This document shows, piece by piece, positions 1-6,452 of a DNA stretch of 9,485 nucleotides. The notes under the pieces are model-generated. The model ran no database searches and was not told the DNA's origin. It worked only from the letters and a program-made list of their open reading frames with translations. The position numbers and the translations under genes were made by a program. This stretch comes from Prevotellaceae bacterium (GTDB taxonomy: Bacteria > Bacteroidota > Bacteroidia > Bacteroidales > Bacteroidaceae): NCBI GenBank assembly GCA_030523505.1, contig JAUNIK010000075.1, positions 1-9,485 of the forward strand, read 5' to 3'. Numbering within the stretch: the first letter of the stretch is position 1; each line of letters begins with the position of its first letter.

Positions 1-3
1 ACT

Positions 4-978
4 ATGAAGCAGTTTCTTCTTCTCTTTCTCCTGTCATTAGCAGCATCAGCCAATGCACAGAAGCTCTGCGACTACCTCATTACTGAATATGCAGAGACTC
101 AAACAACAGAAAAAACGGAGTATTCTTACAACGAACAAGGGTTAATTACTCTCGAAACCGTCTATAATTTGAATAATGACTCGTGGGATTACAAGTCTAA
201 AAGAGAGAAAGAATACGACGAGAACGGATATGATGCTTCTATTGCCTTTTACAATTGGACTGATGGACAATGGGAAGGTTATTCACATCAAACCTATACA
301 CATGATTCCGATGGCAACGTTCTTACTAGTGAATATTCTTACAGCTGGGAAAACAACGAATGGCTTGAGCCTACCCTCTACAAAAATGAATACACCTTTG
401 ATGACAATCATAACCCAATTGTGATCGAGCAATATAAATATAACGGTACTGAATGGGAGAATTACCGAAAAGATCTTAATACCTACGATGAGAACAACCG
501 TTTGATATGTAATGTTGGGATGTATTGGTCATACGGCGATTGGGTCAATAGCATTAAGTATGAGTATTCCTACTATGACGATGGTATGATTAAAGAGACA
601 ATCCAGTGCCGATTCCGCAATAATGATTGGTTGAACTATAACAAATACATTTATATCTATGACGAAAAGGGCAATCGTACAAGTTATATCGTATATAAAT
701 GGAACACCGACTGGTATCTCTTCATTGACAACGAGTTTGAAAACGAATATGATGAAGATGGCGACTTGCTGACCGTAACCACAACCTACCGTCAGGATGA
801 GGCCGCTGATTACATTCTTCATTCTGTAGCCAATTATCACTACGTTGATGCACCTTCTGGCATTCGCACAGCAGAGAACGCACAAGCAATCCGTGCTGCC
901 AAGTACATTGAGAACGGTCGTGTAGTTATCACCAACGGCGACAGACGATACACTCTCTCTGGTCAGATGTTGAAGTAA
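4..978 (+). CDS. Secreted tyrosine/tryptophan-rich repeat protein with short C-terminal sorting-like tail
   Basis: A 324-residue protein of unknown function. Residues 1-18 form a signal peptide (hydrophobic LLLFLLSLAAS core, A-N-A cleavage site before Q19), so it is exported. The body (about 40-280) is eight units of about 29-30 residues. Each carries a YDxxG-like turn (near 41, 71, 100, 132, 161, 191, 219 and 249) and, except the last, a conserved Trp (61, 90, 120, 151, 180, 209, 237). The pattern is roughly YDENGN, a short strand, YxW, a polar turn, then W and K/Y-rich strand residues. It resembles YD/RHS-type repeats, but units are longer and no RHS core or toxin domain is present. The last 26 residues (KYIENGRVVI...LSGQMLK) resemble the short C-terminal tails of many Prevotella secreted proteins, related to type IX secretion sorting domains; this is family knowledge and only moderately certain. 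The ATG at 4 is favoured because the signal peptide begins there. No promoter is visible because the window starts 3 bases upstream. Confidence 0.8.
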   Translation: MKQFLLLFLLSLAASANAQKLCDYLITEYAETQTTEKTEYSYNEQGLITLETVYNLNNDSWDYKSKREKEYDENGYDASIAFYNWTDGQWEGYSHQTYTHDSDGNVLTSEYSYSWENNEWLEPTLYKNEYTFDDNHNPIVIEQYKYNGTEWENYRKDLNTYDENNRLICNVGMYWSYGDWVNSIKYEYSYYDDGMIKETIQCRFRNNDWLNYNKYIYIYDEKGNRTSYIVYKWNTDWYLFIDNEFENEYDEDGDLLTVTTTYRQDEAADYILHSVANYHYVDAPSGIRTAENAQAIRAAKYIENGRVVITNGDRRYTLSGQMLK

Positions 979-1013
979 CCATCCCCAATAGAACTTAATC
1001 GAACATAATACAA

Positions 1014-1042
1014 AAAGCCCAGGGCGTGATGCTCTGGGCTTT
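1014..1042. terminator. Rho-independent terminator, probably bidirectional
   Basis: A 12-bp stem (1014-1025 with 1031-1042, one G-U pair at 1023/1033) closes a 5-base loop, GTGAT. On the plus strand the 3' arm ends in TTTAT. On the minus strand the hairpin is followed by TTTTTG, a better U-run. It sits between the convergent repeat-protein and phosphoglucomutase genes, 36 bases past one stop codon and 89 bases past the other, so it can serve both. Confidence 0.85.
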
Positions 1043-1100
1043 ATATTGGTATAATTTTATTTATGCTTTAATTGCACCAACGTACGATGCATTTATAGCA

Positions 1101-1130
1101 CATCCCCTTCGGGGAGGATGGGTGGGGCTT
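1101..1130. repeat. GC-rich intergenic hairpin element
   Basis: CATCC (1101-1105) pairs with GGATG (1116-1120). Inside is a CCC/GGG extension around TTCG with one bulged A. A G-rich tail ending in CTTTT (1121-1132) runs into the stop codon of the phosphoglucomutase gene. The core TCCCC...GGGGAGGA recurs in the intergenic element at 3499-3555, so I read both as members of a dispersed Bacteroidetes-type intergenic repeat. It could also act as a second plus-strand terminator. Confidence 0.5.
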
Positions 1131-2867
1131 TTAGAGATTCAAACCCTTCTTGATAGCCTCGATCTTGTCCATTGCTTCCTTGGTGCAACGGTCGTAGCAG
1201 TCTGCACAACCCATCTCACCCTTTACCTCAATGTAGAACTTGATCTTTGGCTCAGTACCTGAAGGACGAACGCTCACCTTTGTACCGTCAGTGCAGAACC
1301 ACTGGAGTACATTCGATGTGTCAGGCATATCCATCTTTGTGACAGTGCCGTCAGCATTCTTCTGCTCGAGGCTCTTGAAGTCCTTCCAAGTGCAGATAAC
1401 GCTGCCAGCCAACTCTGTTGGAGGGTTGTTGCGGAAGTTCTCCATCATTGCCTTGATCTCGTCAGCACCAGTCTTACCAGGACGAACAACATTCACTGTG
1501 AACTCCTTAGAGAAACCGAACTCGAGATAGATGTCCATCAATACATCGTAGAGAGTCTTACCCTGATCCTTTGCCCAAGCAGCAATCTCACAGATCAAGC
1601 AGATAGAAGCCGGAGAGTCCTTATCGCGAACCTTGTCGAATGGCAAGAATCCGAATGACTCCTCACCACCACCGATATACTTCTGCTTACCCTCAGAGAG
1701 AGCAATCTCGCGAGCAATCCACTTGAAGCCTGTGTAAACGTCACGCAACTCGATGTTGTCCTTAGCAGCCATCTTAGCGATAACCTCAGTAGTAACGATA
1801 GTCTTTACGAGGAAGTCTGTTGGGTTCAATGTGCCGAGAGCCTTCTTGTTCTTGATGATATAGTAGCAGAACATCATTGCGGTCTGGTTACCGTTGATGA
1901 TAATCCACTCACCCTTTGGATCGCGGCAAACGATAGCCAAGCGGTCAGCATCTGGGTCAGAAGCGATAACGAGGTCAGCGTTGAGCTTTGTACCGAGCTT
2001 CATACCGAGAGTCATTGCCTCAGCATTCTCTGGGTTTGGAGAGATAACTGTTGGGAAGTCACCGTCAACAACCATCTGCTCAGGAACAACATTGATGTTC
2101 TGGAAGCCCCATGAACGCAAGCAAAGAGGAACGATTACGCGACCAGTACCGTGCATTGGAGAGTAAACGATGTTGAGATCCTTCTGGCGGTTGATAACCT
2201 CCTGATCTACCATTGCCTCCTTAACAGCCATCATGTAGTCGTAGTCCATCTCACCACCGATGATCTTGATAAGTTCCTTGTCGCCTTCGAACTTCACGTC
2301 CTCAACCTTCACCTTGTTCACCTCGTCGATGATACCTGTGTCGTGTGGAGCGGTTACCTGAGCACCGTCAGCCCAGTAAGCCTTGTAGCCGTTGTACTCC
2401 TTTGGGTTGTGTGATGCAGTAACGTTTACACCAGCGATAGCGCCGAGCTGGCGGATAGCGAACGAAATCTCTGGAGTAGGGCGGAGGCTCTCGAAGAGAT
2501 AAACCTGAATACCGCTTGCAGAGAAGATGTTTGCTACAGCCTCAGCATACTCGCGACCGTGGTTACGGCAGTCATGACCAACAACAACACTCTTGCCACC
2601 CTCTGGGAAAGCCTTGTTGATGTAGTTGGCGAAACCCTGTGTTGCCATACCAACGGTGTAGATGTTCATACGGTTTGAGCCAACGCCCATGATACCGCGG
2701 AGACCACCTGTACCGAACTCGAGATCCTGATAGAAACTGTCGATGAGGGCAGACTTGTCCTCTGCATCAAGCATAGCCTGAACTTCTGTGCGAGTAGCCT
2801 CGTCATAAGCTGGAGAGAGCCACTGTTTTGCTTTTGCTTCGCACTGAGCAATTAATTCTTTGTCCAT
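1131..2867 (-). CDS. Phosphoglucomutase/phosphomannomutase (alpha-D-phosphohexomutase family)
   Basis: A cytoplasmic 578-residue enzyme that interconverts hexose 1- and 6-phosphates, feeding glycogen, nucleotide-sugar and cell-envelope synthesis. All four signature elements of the alpha-D-phosphohexomutase superfamily are visible in order: the catalytic phosphoserine loop TASHNP (150-155, Ser152), the metal-binding DPDADR (304-309), the sugar-binding GGGEESFGF (399-407) and the phosphate-binding RPSGTEP (534-540). An N-terminal FGTGGLRG (51-58) is also typical. The length fits the long bacterial and PGM2-like branch (about 570-600), not the shorter 450-residue ManB/GlmM branch. Glucose versus mannose preference cannot be read from the sequence. 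The start at 2867 (MDKELIAQ) has no Shine-Dalgarno but lies about 40 bases after a TAAATTTGCA promoter element. It is monocistronic, divergent from rlmH. Lysine codons appear mostly AAG, as expected for a well-expressed gene. Confidence 0.95.
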   Translation of the reverse strand: MDKELIAQCEAKAKQWLSPAYDEATRTEVQAMLDAEDKSALIDSFYQDLEFGTGGLRGIMGVGSNRMNIYTVGMATQGFANYINKAFPEGGKSVVVGHDCRNHGREYAEAVANIFSASGIQVYLFESLRPTPEISFAIRQLGAIAGVNVTASHNPKEYNGYKAYWADGAQVTAPHDTGIIDEVNKVKVEDVKFEGDKELIKIIGGEMDYDYMMAVKEAMVDQEVINRQKDLNIVYSPMHGTGRVIVPLCLRSWGFQNINVVPEQMVVDGDFPTVISPNPENAEAMTLGMKLGTKLNADLVIASDPDADRLAIVCRDPKGEWIIINGNQTAMMFCYYIIKNKKALGTLNPTDFLVKTIVTTEVIAKMAAKDNIELRDVYTGFKWIAREIALSEGKQKYIGGGEESFGFLPFDKVRDKDSPASICLICEIAAWAKDQGKTLYDVLMDIYLEFGFSKEFTVNVVRPGKTGADEIKAMMENFRNNPPTELAGSVICTWKDFKSLEQKNADGTVTKMDMPDTSNVLQWFCTDGTKVSVRPSGTEPKIKFYIEVKGEMGCADCYDRCTKEAMDKIEAIKKGLNL

Positions 2868-2906
2868 TGTCGTATTGTTTATTTAGGTTTAAAAATTATC
2901 TTAATG

Positions 2907-2914
2907 CAAATTTA
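2907..2914 (-). promoter_or_regulatory. Candidate Bacteroidetes promoter (-7 box) for the phosphohexomutase gene
   Basis: The minus strand reads TAAATTTG followed by CA, matching the Bacteroidetes sigma-ABfr -7 consensus TAnnTTTG. It predicts a transcript start near 2900 and a leader of about 30 bases before the ATG at 2867. No convincing -33 TTG is found at the usual distance; the upstream stretch is AT-rich instead. Confidence 0.55.
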
Positions 2915-2957
2915 TATAAAAGATTTGATATTAAAAAAGAATATTGCCGAAAATTTG

Positions 2958-2965
2958 TACCTTTG
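2958..2965 (+). promoter_or_regulatory. Candidate Bacteroidetes promoter (-7 box) for rlmH
   Basis: TACCTTTG followed by CA exactly matches TAnnTTTG. The predicted transcript start is near 2970-2972, giving a leader of about 30 bases to the ATG at 3001. No clear -33 box lies about 20 bases upstream. It is back to back with the promoter of the divergent phosphohexomutase gene, about 45 bases apart. Confidence 0.6.
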
Positions 2966-3000
2966 CAACATAATTGTTCAATTATGAAACATTTCTGCCT

Positions 3001-3471
3001 ATGAAAACCGAATTGATACTCGTCGGCAAGACCGTAAATAAACATTTTATTGCATGCATCAACGACTATGTAGAGCGTATAGGTCACTATATGCCCTTCA
3101 ATATTACCGTCATTCCCGAGTTGAAAAACACCAAAGCACTCACCGAGCAGCAACAGAAAGACCGTGAGGGGGAACTCATCCTGAAACTCATCCAGCCTTC
3201 CGACACTGTTGTTCTCCTCGATGAGCATGGCAAGGAATTGCGTTCCGTTGAGTGTGCCACATGGTTGCAGCAGAAACAGCAGACAGCCCGACGTCTTGTC
3301 TTTGTCATCGGAGGACCGTATGGATTCTCACAGGATGTCTATGGCAGAGCCAATGAGAAACTGTCGCTCTCGAAGATGACTTTCTCACACCAGATGGTCC
3401 GCCTCATCTTCGTAGAACAAATCTATCGCGCGTGTACTATTATAAAAGGTGAGCCGTATCATCATGAGTAA
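3001..3471 (+). CDS. rlmH: 23S rRNA (pseudouridine1915-N3)-methyltransferase RlmH
   Basis: A 156-residue SPOUT-class methyltransferase that uses S-adenosylmethionine to methylate pseudouridine 1915 in helix 69 of 23S rRNA on the assembled ribosome. The family hallmarks are present: N-terminal strand MKTELILVGKT, LDEHGKEL (73-80), the knot segment FVIGGPYGFS (101-110), LSLSKMTFSHQMVRLIFVEQIYRA (121-144) and the C-terminal GEPYHHE (150-156) with the conserved YH. The length is that of the family (about 155-160). I chose the ATG at 3001 because it gives the canonical N-terminus. A TTG at 2974 extends the frame by nine residues but lies almost on the predicted transcript start, and the extension has no counterpart in the family. 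The gene is monocistronic, with its own promoter at 2958. Confidence 0.95.
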   Translation: MKTELILVGKTVNKHFIACINDYVERIGHYMPFNITVIPELKNTKALTEQQQKDREGELILKLIQPSDTVVLLDEHGKELRSVECATWLQQKQQTARRLVFVIGGPYGFSQDVYGRANEKLSLSKMTFSHQMVRLIFVEQIYRACTIIKGEPYHHE

Positions 3472-3554
3472 GAGGAGACCCTCTCCGCCCTACGGGCACC
3501 TCCCCCGTCGCTCGGCTATGCCGCTTCGCTCGTTAGGGCAGAAGAATGGGGAGG
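3471..3554. repeat. GC-rich structured intergenic repeat between rlmH and the CcsBA gene
   Basis: Several nested hairpins lie between two convergent stop codons. AGAGG/CCTCT (3471-3475 with 3480-3484, loop AGAC) starts on the last base of the rlmH stop. GCCC/GGGC (3487-3490 with 3494-3497) follows. An outer stem CCTCCCC/GGGGAGG (3499-3505 with 3548-3554) encloses CGGC/GCCG (3513-3516 with 3520-3523). The stretch is much richer in G+C than its surroundings, and the CTCCCC...GGGGAGGA edges match the element at 1101-1130. It has no U-run, so it is a weak simple terminator. It looks like a dispersed non-coding repeat that also insulates convergent transcripts. Confidence 0.6.
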
Positions 3555-3577
3555 AATTATAATGCTTATTTTATCAG

Positions 3578-4654
3578 TTATGCATAGGAGTGCATTCCTG
3601 GGAGTAGGTAGTTCACTCCGAAGTAGGTCATTAGGACTGCCAAGAGTGTGATTATCATATAAAGGCGATAATTGCATGTTTTCTGCAAGGATGGCAGACT
3701 TGCTTTGTGAAGTGGTGCTGCACTGATGAGGAGAGTGATGAGAGCCCATACTTCCTTTGAATCCCAACTCCAGTAAGTGCCCCATGAGATGTTTGCCCAG
3801 TAGGCACCAATGAAGATACCGATAGACAGAAAACCTACTGCAACAACAAGCAACCTTCTATACCAGATGGCGAAAAACAGCAGTACATAAGCAGCAATGA
3901 TGAACGACACATGGACAGGTAGAAGCCAAGTGTTAAGTACAGGAATATCATACTCCTTACGCGAAAAGAGAAAGGCAATGAATGCCGCTAATACCATTGA
4001 CCCGACAAATGTCAATCGGTTTCCCTTGCGTACGAAGATGAGCAGGAAGCTCAGTGCAAGCAGGCAATAACCAGTATATGTTATAGGAATGCCCCAAGGG
4101 TCGCGGTTCACCATAAGAACCGTTCCGTGCAGATCCTCGTCGTAATCAGCCTGATAGAAGCGCACTTTGCCCACTTTCAGAATGTTGTTCATGCTGATGG
4201 TGTGCTGCTCTTCGGCAGGAAGAACAGTGACGACAGAGGTGTAATCTGCTATTTTCTTTGAGTCTTCCTTATATGTAATATAGAAACTGTCGAGTCGGAG
4301 GTTGAAGTTCAGTCCTTTTACAAGTCCGTCGTTCTGTATGAAACTTGAAGCCGATGCCCCTTGACGCAGATGAATCATACCCTTCGTCTGTGTGAGATGT
4401 GTGACGAAAGCACCGGCTAGGATAACAATGAATGAAGCGTGGAGCAGGAATGCCGCTACATTTTTATATAGGTTCTTTTTGACTGTATATGCCGAACCTG
4501 CAAGGGCGAGGACTGCCCAGAGAGCTACAAACCACCACGCCCCATAGATATTCTCTCCGACATAAGGAGTACCCATGACGCTTTCGACGATTGTAGCAGT
4601 CATCAGTGTCATAATCAACACGACCGACAGAAAAACGATAATTCTCTTCATCAT
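3578..4654 (-). CDS. ccsA: Compact CcsBA-type cytochrome c synthase (ResB-like half fused to CcsA)
   Basis: An inner-membrane protein of system II cytochrome c maturation, which carries haem across the membrane and ligates it to CxxCH sites in the periplasm. The protein has 358 residues from the ATG at 4654. The first part (about 1-210) has membrane segments near 4-22, 40-57 and 68-86, the last holding a His (residue 72) where ResB proteins place a haem-binding histidine, then a small periplasmic domain (about 95-185). The rest is CcsA-like: the tryptophan-rich haem-handling WWD motif WGTYWSWDSKE (291-301), His248 (LPVHVSF) and His355 in the terminal GVNYLLPGMHSYA. It is less than half the size of usual CcsBA fusions (commonly 800-1000), mainly because the ResB periplasmic domain is so short. 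The frame extends to a TTG at 4660, but ATGs at 4654 and 4651 are more likely. It lies 148 bases after a di-haem protein gene, its probable client. The symbol rests on the CcsA half. Confidence 0.85.
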   Translation of the reverse strand: MMKRIIVFLSVVLIMTLMTATIVESVMGTPYVGENIYGAWWFVALWAVLALAGSAYTVKKNLYKNVAAFLLHASFIVILAGAFVTHLTQTKGMIHLRQGASASSFIQNDGLVKGLNFNLRLDSFYITYKEDSKKIADYTSVVTVLPAEEQHTISMNNILKVGKVRFYQADYDEDLHGTVLMVNRDPWGIPITYTGYCLLALSFLLIFVRKGNRLTFVGSMVLAAFIAFLFSRKEYDIPVLNTWLLPVHVSFIIAAYVLLFFAIWYRRLLVVAVGFLSIGIFIGAYWANISWGTYWSWDSKEVWALITLLISAAPLHKASLPSLQKTCNYRLYMIITLLAVLMTYFGVNYLLPGMHSYA

Positions 4655-4655
4655 C

Positions 4656-4688
4656 TGCAAAAGTACAAAAAAGTTTGGAATTCTACAA
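4656..4688 (-). promoter_or_regulatory. Candidate promoter overlapping the start of the CcsBA gene
   Basis: The minus strand reads TACTTTTG (4665 to 4658) followed by CA, a perfect TAnnTTTG. A -33 TTG sits at 4688-4686, 20 bases upstream, the same spacing as the porin promoter. Transcription would begin near 4650-4653, on the two tandem ATG codons, so a message made here would be essentially leaderless. It may be a true secondary promoter or a chance match in AT-rich DNA. Confidence 0.4.
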
Positions 4689-4731
4689 TTTTACAATTTA
4701 CATTTTACTATTTATTCCTTCATGCCCAAAT

Positions 4732-4764
4732 AGTCCCTTCTCCCAAAAAGCAGGAGAAGAGACT
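4732..4764 (-). terminator. Hairpin after the di-haem oxidoreductase gene, possible attenuator or processing site
   Basis: A 7-bp stem (4737-4743 with 4753-4759) with a 9-base loop is extended, after one mismatch, by four more pairs (4732-4735 with 4761-4764). It lies about 40 bases past the stop codon at 4803 within the 142-bp gap before the CcsBA gene. Read on the minus strand it is followed by ATTTGGG, not a U-run, so full termination is doubtful. Partial termination or 3'-end protection of the upstream message is more plausible. Confidence 0.4.
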
Positions 4765-4802
4765 TTGGACGAATGTCGCTTTATTTAGAGCAAAAGAAAG
4801 TT

Positions 4803-6437
4803 TTATACGGATTCACAGAAGAAGATTATTGCATCGCGCTCTTCTTTCGACAGATTACGGAACAGTTCGATAGTCCATCGTGCATCGCTCTGTGCACTAC
4901 CATGCCACATGATAGCCTCCATTGTTGTACGAGCTCTGCAGTCGTGCAGTCGGTCGGATGCTCCTGTGCAAAGTGTTGAAAGACCGCGTCCCCAGAGTGG
5001 GGTTGTGCGACACCAACCTGTACGAATGTCGTTCACCATGAACAGACGATGCTGCACAAAGTCGCTGTAAGGCCATATCTTCTGGTTTGGATAGCGAGGC
5101 ATATCGTTGTCGCTCTTGAAGAATTTCGCTGGATCTTGGATATGATCATCGCCAGTGGTCCATGATGGACGGTGGCAACTTGCACAACCAATACGCGAGA
5201 ACAGTTCCTTACCCTTCTTGAACTGCTCTGTGCCCGTGTTTCGAGCAGCAGGAACAGCTAATCCTCTGTGCCATATCATGAGATTCTTGTACTGTTGGTC
5301 GGTCATCTCGATAGGAAGTTCTGCAGAGGTGAGATAGTCGTAGATATCCTTTTCCACATCCCCCGTTTTGTTCCATTCTGGGAAATAAGTATAGAATTCA
5401 CGCTGCACATCAGGGTCCTTCGATGACTTTGTGGCATAATACTTACCAGCGAGGTCGAGGTAGTGATAACGACGATCGGAACGAGTCACATTGGTGATGT
5501 TCCAGATTGCGTTAGCACCAGCAGCATCAAGCAGAGGACCGCGTGACATAGCGTATGTGTAGCGTCGAACATATTTTGTACCGTCACCCTGCTTAGCGTT
5601 GGTATAATAGCTCTTCCACATGTTTGTTGTCTGATCCCACATGGCTGGGTTGAGGGTGCAGAATGCCGACTCCTTCTGCCATTGTGCAGTGATAGAATCA
5701 TCAGGAATAGCATCGGTGAGTCCTGTACCATAGAGTCCGATTGTTGATTCCAGACGAACGGCAATCTCATCCACGCCTACCTCAATGTCCTGACCGTTAC
5801 GCTGTACCATGATAGGTGCATAGTAAGCCGACTGTGGGATGGTAACCTCAGGATATATGAGCGAATATGTCTCGCCGTCAGGGAAACGGTTTCCCCATTC
5901 ATCGGTATAGGCAAGCCAGTCGATTTTGATCTGGTTTTCGTCGATAGGTGCTTTGAAAGGGGCTACAGCACCAGTCTGTGGCATTCCGGCAACAGAACGG
6001 ATATAGGCATCGTTGGTCTTGTCGTAGATAACGAGCAGATAGCCATTACCCATGTCCGACTCTCTGTATCGTGTCTGTCGCTTACCATGACCGTAGTTAG
6101 GGTGACAGTAAAGACAACCTTTGCGCACATATACAGGACCAAGACCGGTGAAGGCACCGTCAGTATTCTGGTTGTAGTCGCGTTCAAAGAGAGTCTCGCC
6201 ATTCTGGAATTCCATCTGCATGTTTGAGAACTCCACAGCTGGAGTAGGCTGCTGATAGGCGTAGGCGTTGATCATTGTGGTAGTACCCAACAGACCGCCA
6301 GCGTAGTAGTCTTCGCTTTTCTCTGTTACTACAGGATCGTCAAGGTCGATGATATCGCCGGCAATATCAACAGTGTTGTCGGAACAGCCAATAGCAAGGA
6401 GCGAGGCAAGGAGGATTGATAATCTATTGTATTTCAT
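4803..6437 (-). CDS. Di-haem oxidoreductase family (DHOR/DUF1111) lipoprotein, c-type cytochrome
   Basis: A 544-residue envelope protein predicted to carry two covalently bound haems. A lipoprotein signal ends at Cys18 (LLAIGC), followed by the acidic SDNTVDIAGDIIDLDD, as in surface-exported Bacteroidetes lipoproteins. CLYCH (108-112), preceded by GLGPVYV, and CASCH (418-422) are the haem attachment sites. The C-terminal block TTPLWGRGLS...LHDCRARTTMEAIMWHG (478-513) matches the conserved end of the DHOR family (putative peroxidases, sometimes called thiol oxidoreductases). The reaction and electron partner are unknown; the names rest on weak homology. Genes of this family also sit beside imelysin genes in other bacteria such as Pseudomonas, so the pairing here is meaningful. 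It starts 15 bases after the imelysin stop, which implies co-transcription. Extra cysteines at 260, 476, 490, 500 and 541 are not haem sites; C500 falls where family members often have LHDG. Maturation needs a haem ligase, and one lies just downstream. Confidence 0.88.
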   Translation of the reverse strand: MKYNRLSILLASLLAIGCSDNTVDIAGDIIDLDDPVVTEKSEDYYAGGLLGTTTMINAYAYQQPTPAVEFSNMQMEFQNGETLFERDYNQNTDGAFTGLGPVYVRKGCLYCHPNYGHGKRQTRYRESDMGNGYLLVIYDKTNDAYIRSVAGMPQTGAVAPFKAPIDENQIKIDWLAYTDEWGNRFPDGETYSLIYPEVTIPQSAYYAPIMVQRNGQDIEVGVDEIAVRLESTIGLYGTGLTDAIPDDSITAQWQKESAFCTLNPAMWDQTTNMWKSYYTNAKQGDGTKYVRRYTYAMSRGPLLDAAGANAIWNITNVTRSDRRYHYLDLAGKYYATKSSKDPDVQREFYTYFPEWNKTGDVEKDIYDYLTSAELPIEMTDQQYKNLMIWHRGLAVPAARNTGTEQFKKGKELFSRIGCASCHRPSWTTGDDHIQDPAKFFKSDNDMPRYPNQKIWPYSDFVQHRLFMVNDIRTGWCRTTPLWGRGLSTLCTGASDRLHDCRARTTMEAIMWHGSAQSDARWTIELFRNLSKEERDAIIFFCESV

Positions 6438-6452
6438 TGTTGTAAGTTGTTA

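Noticed and set aside
1894..2414. Plus-strand frames opposite the phosphohexomutase gene
   Set aside because: Shadows of a gene with all four superfamily signatures.
2974..3000. Upstream TTG start for rlmH
   Set aside because: Lies almost on the predicted transcript start and adds nine residues not found in the family; the ATG at 3001 gives the canonical N-terminus.
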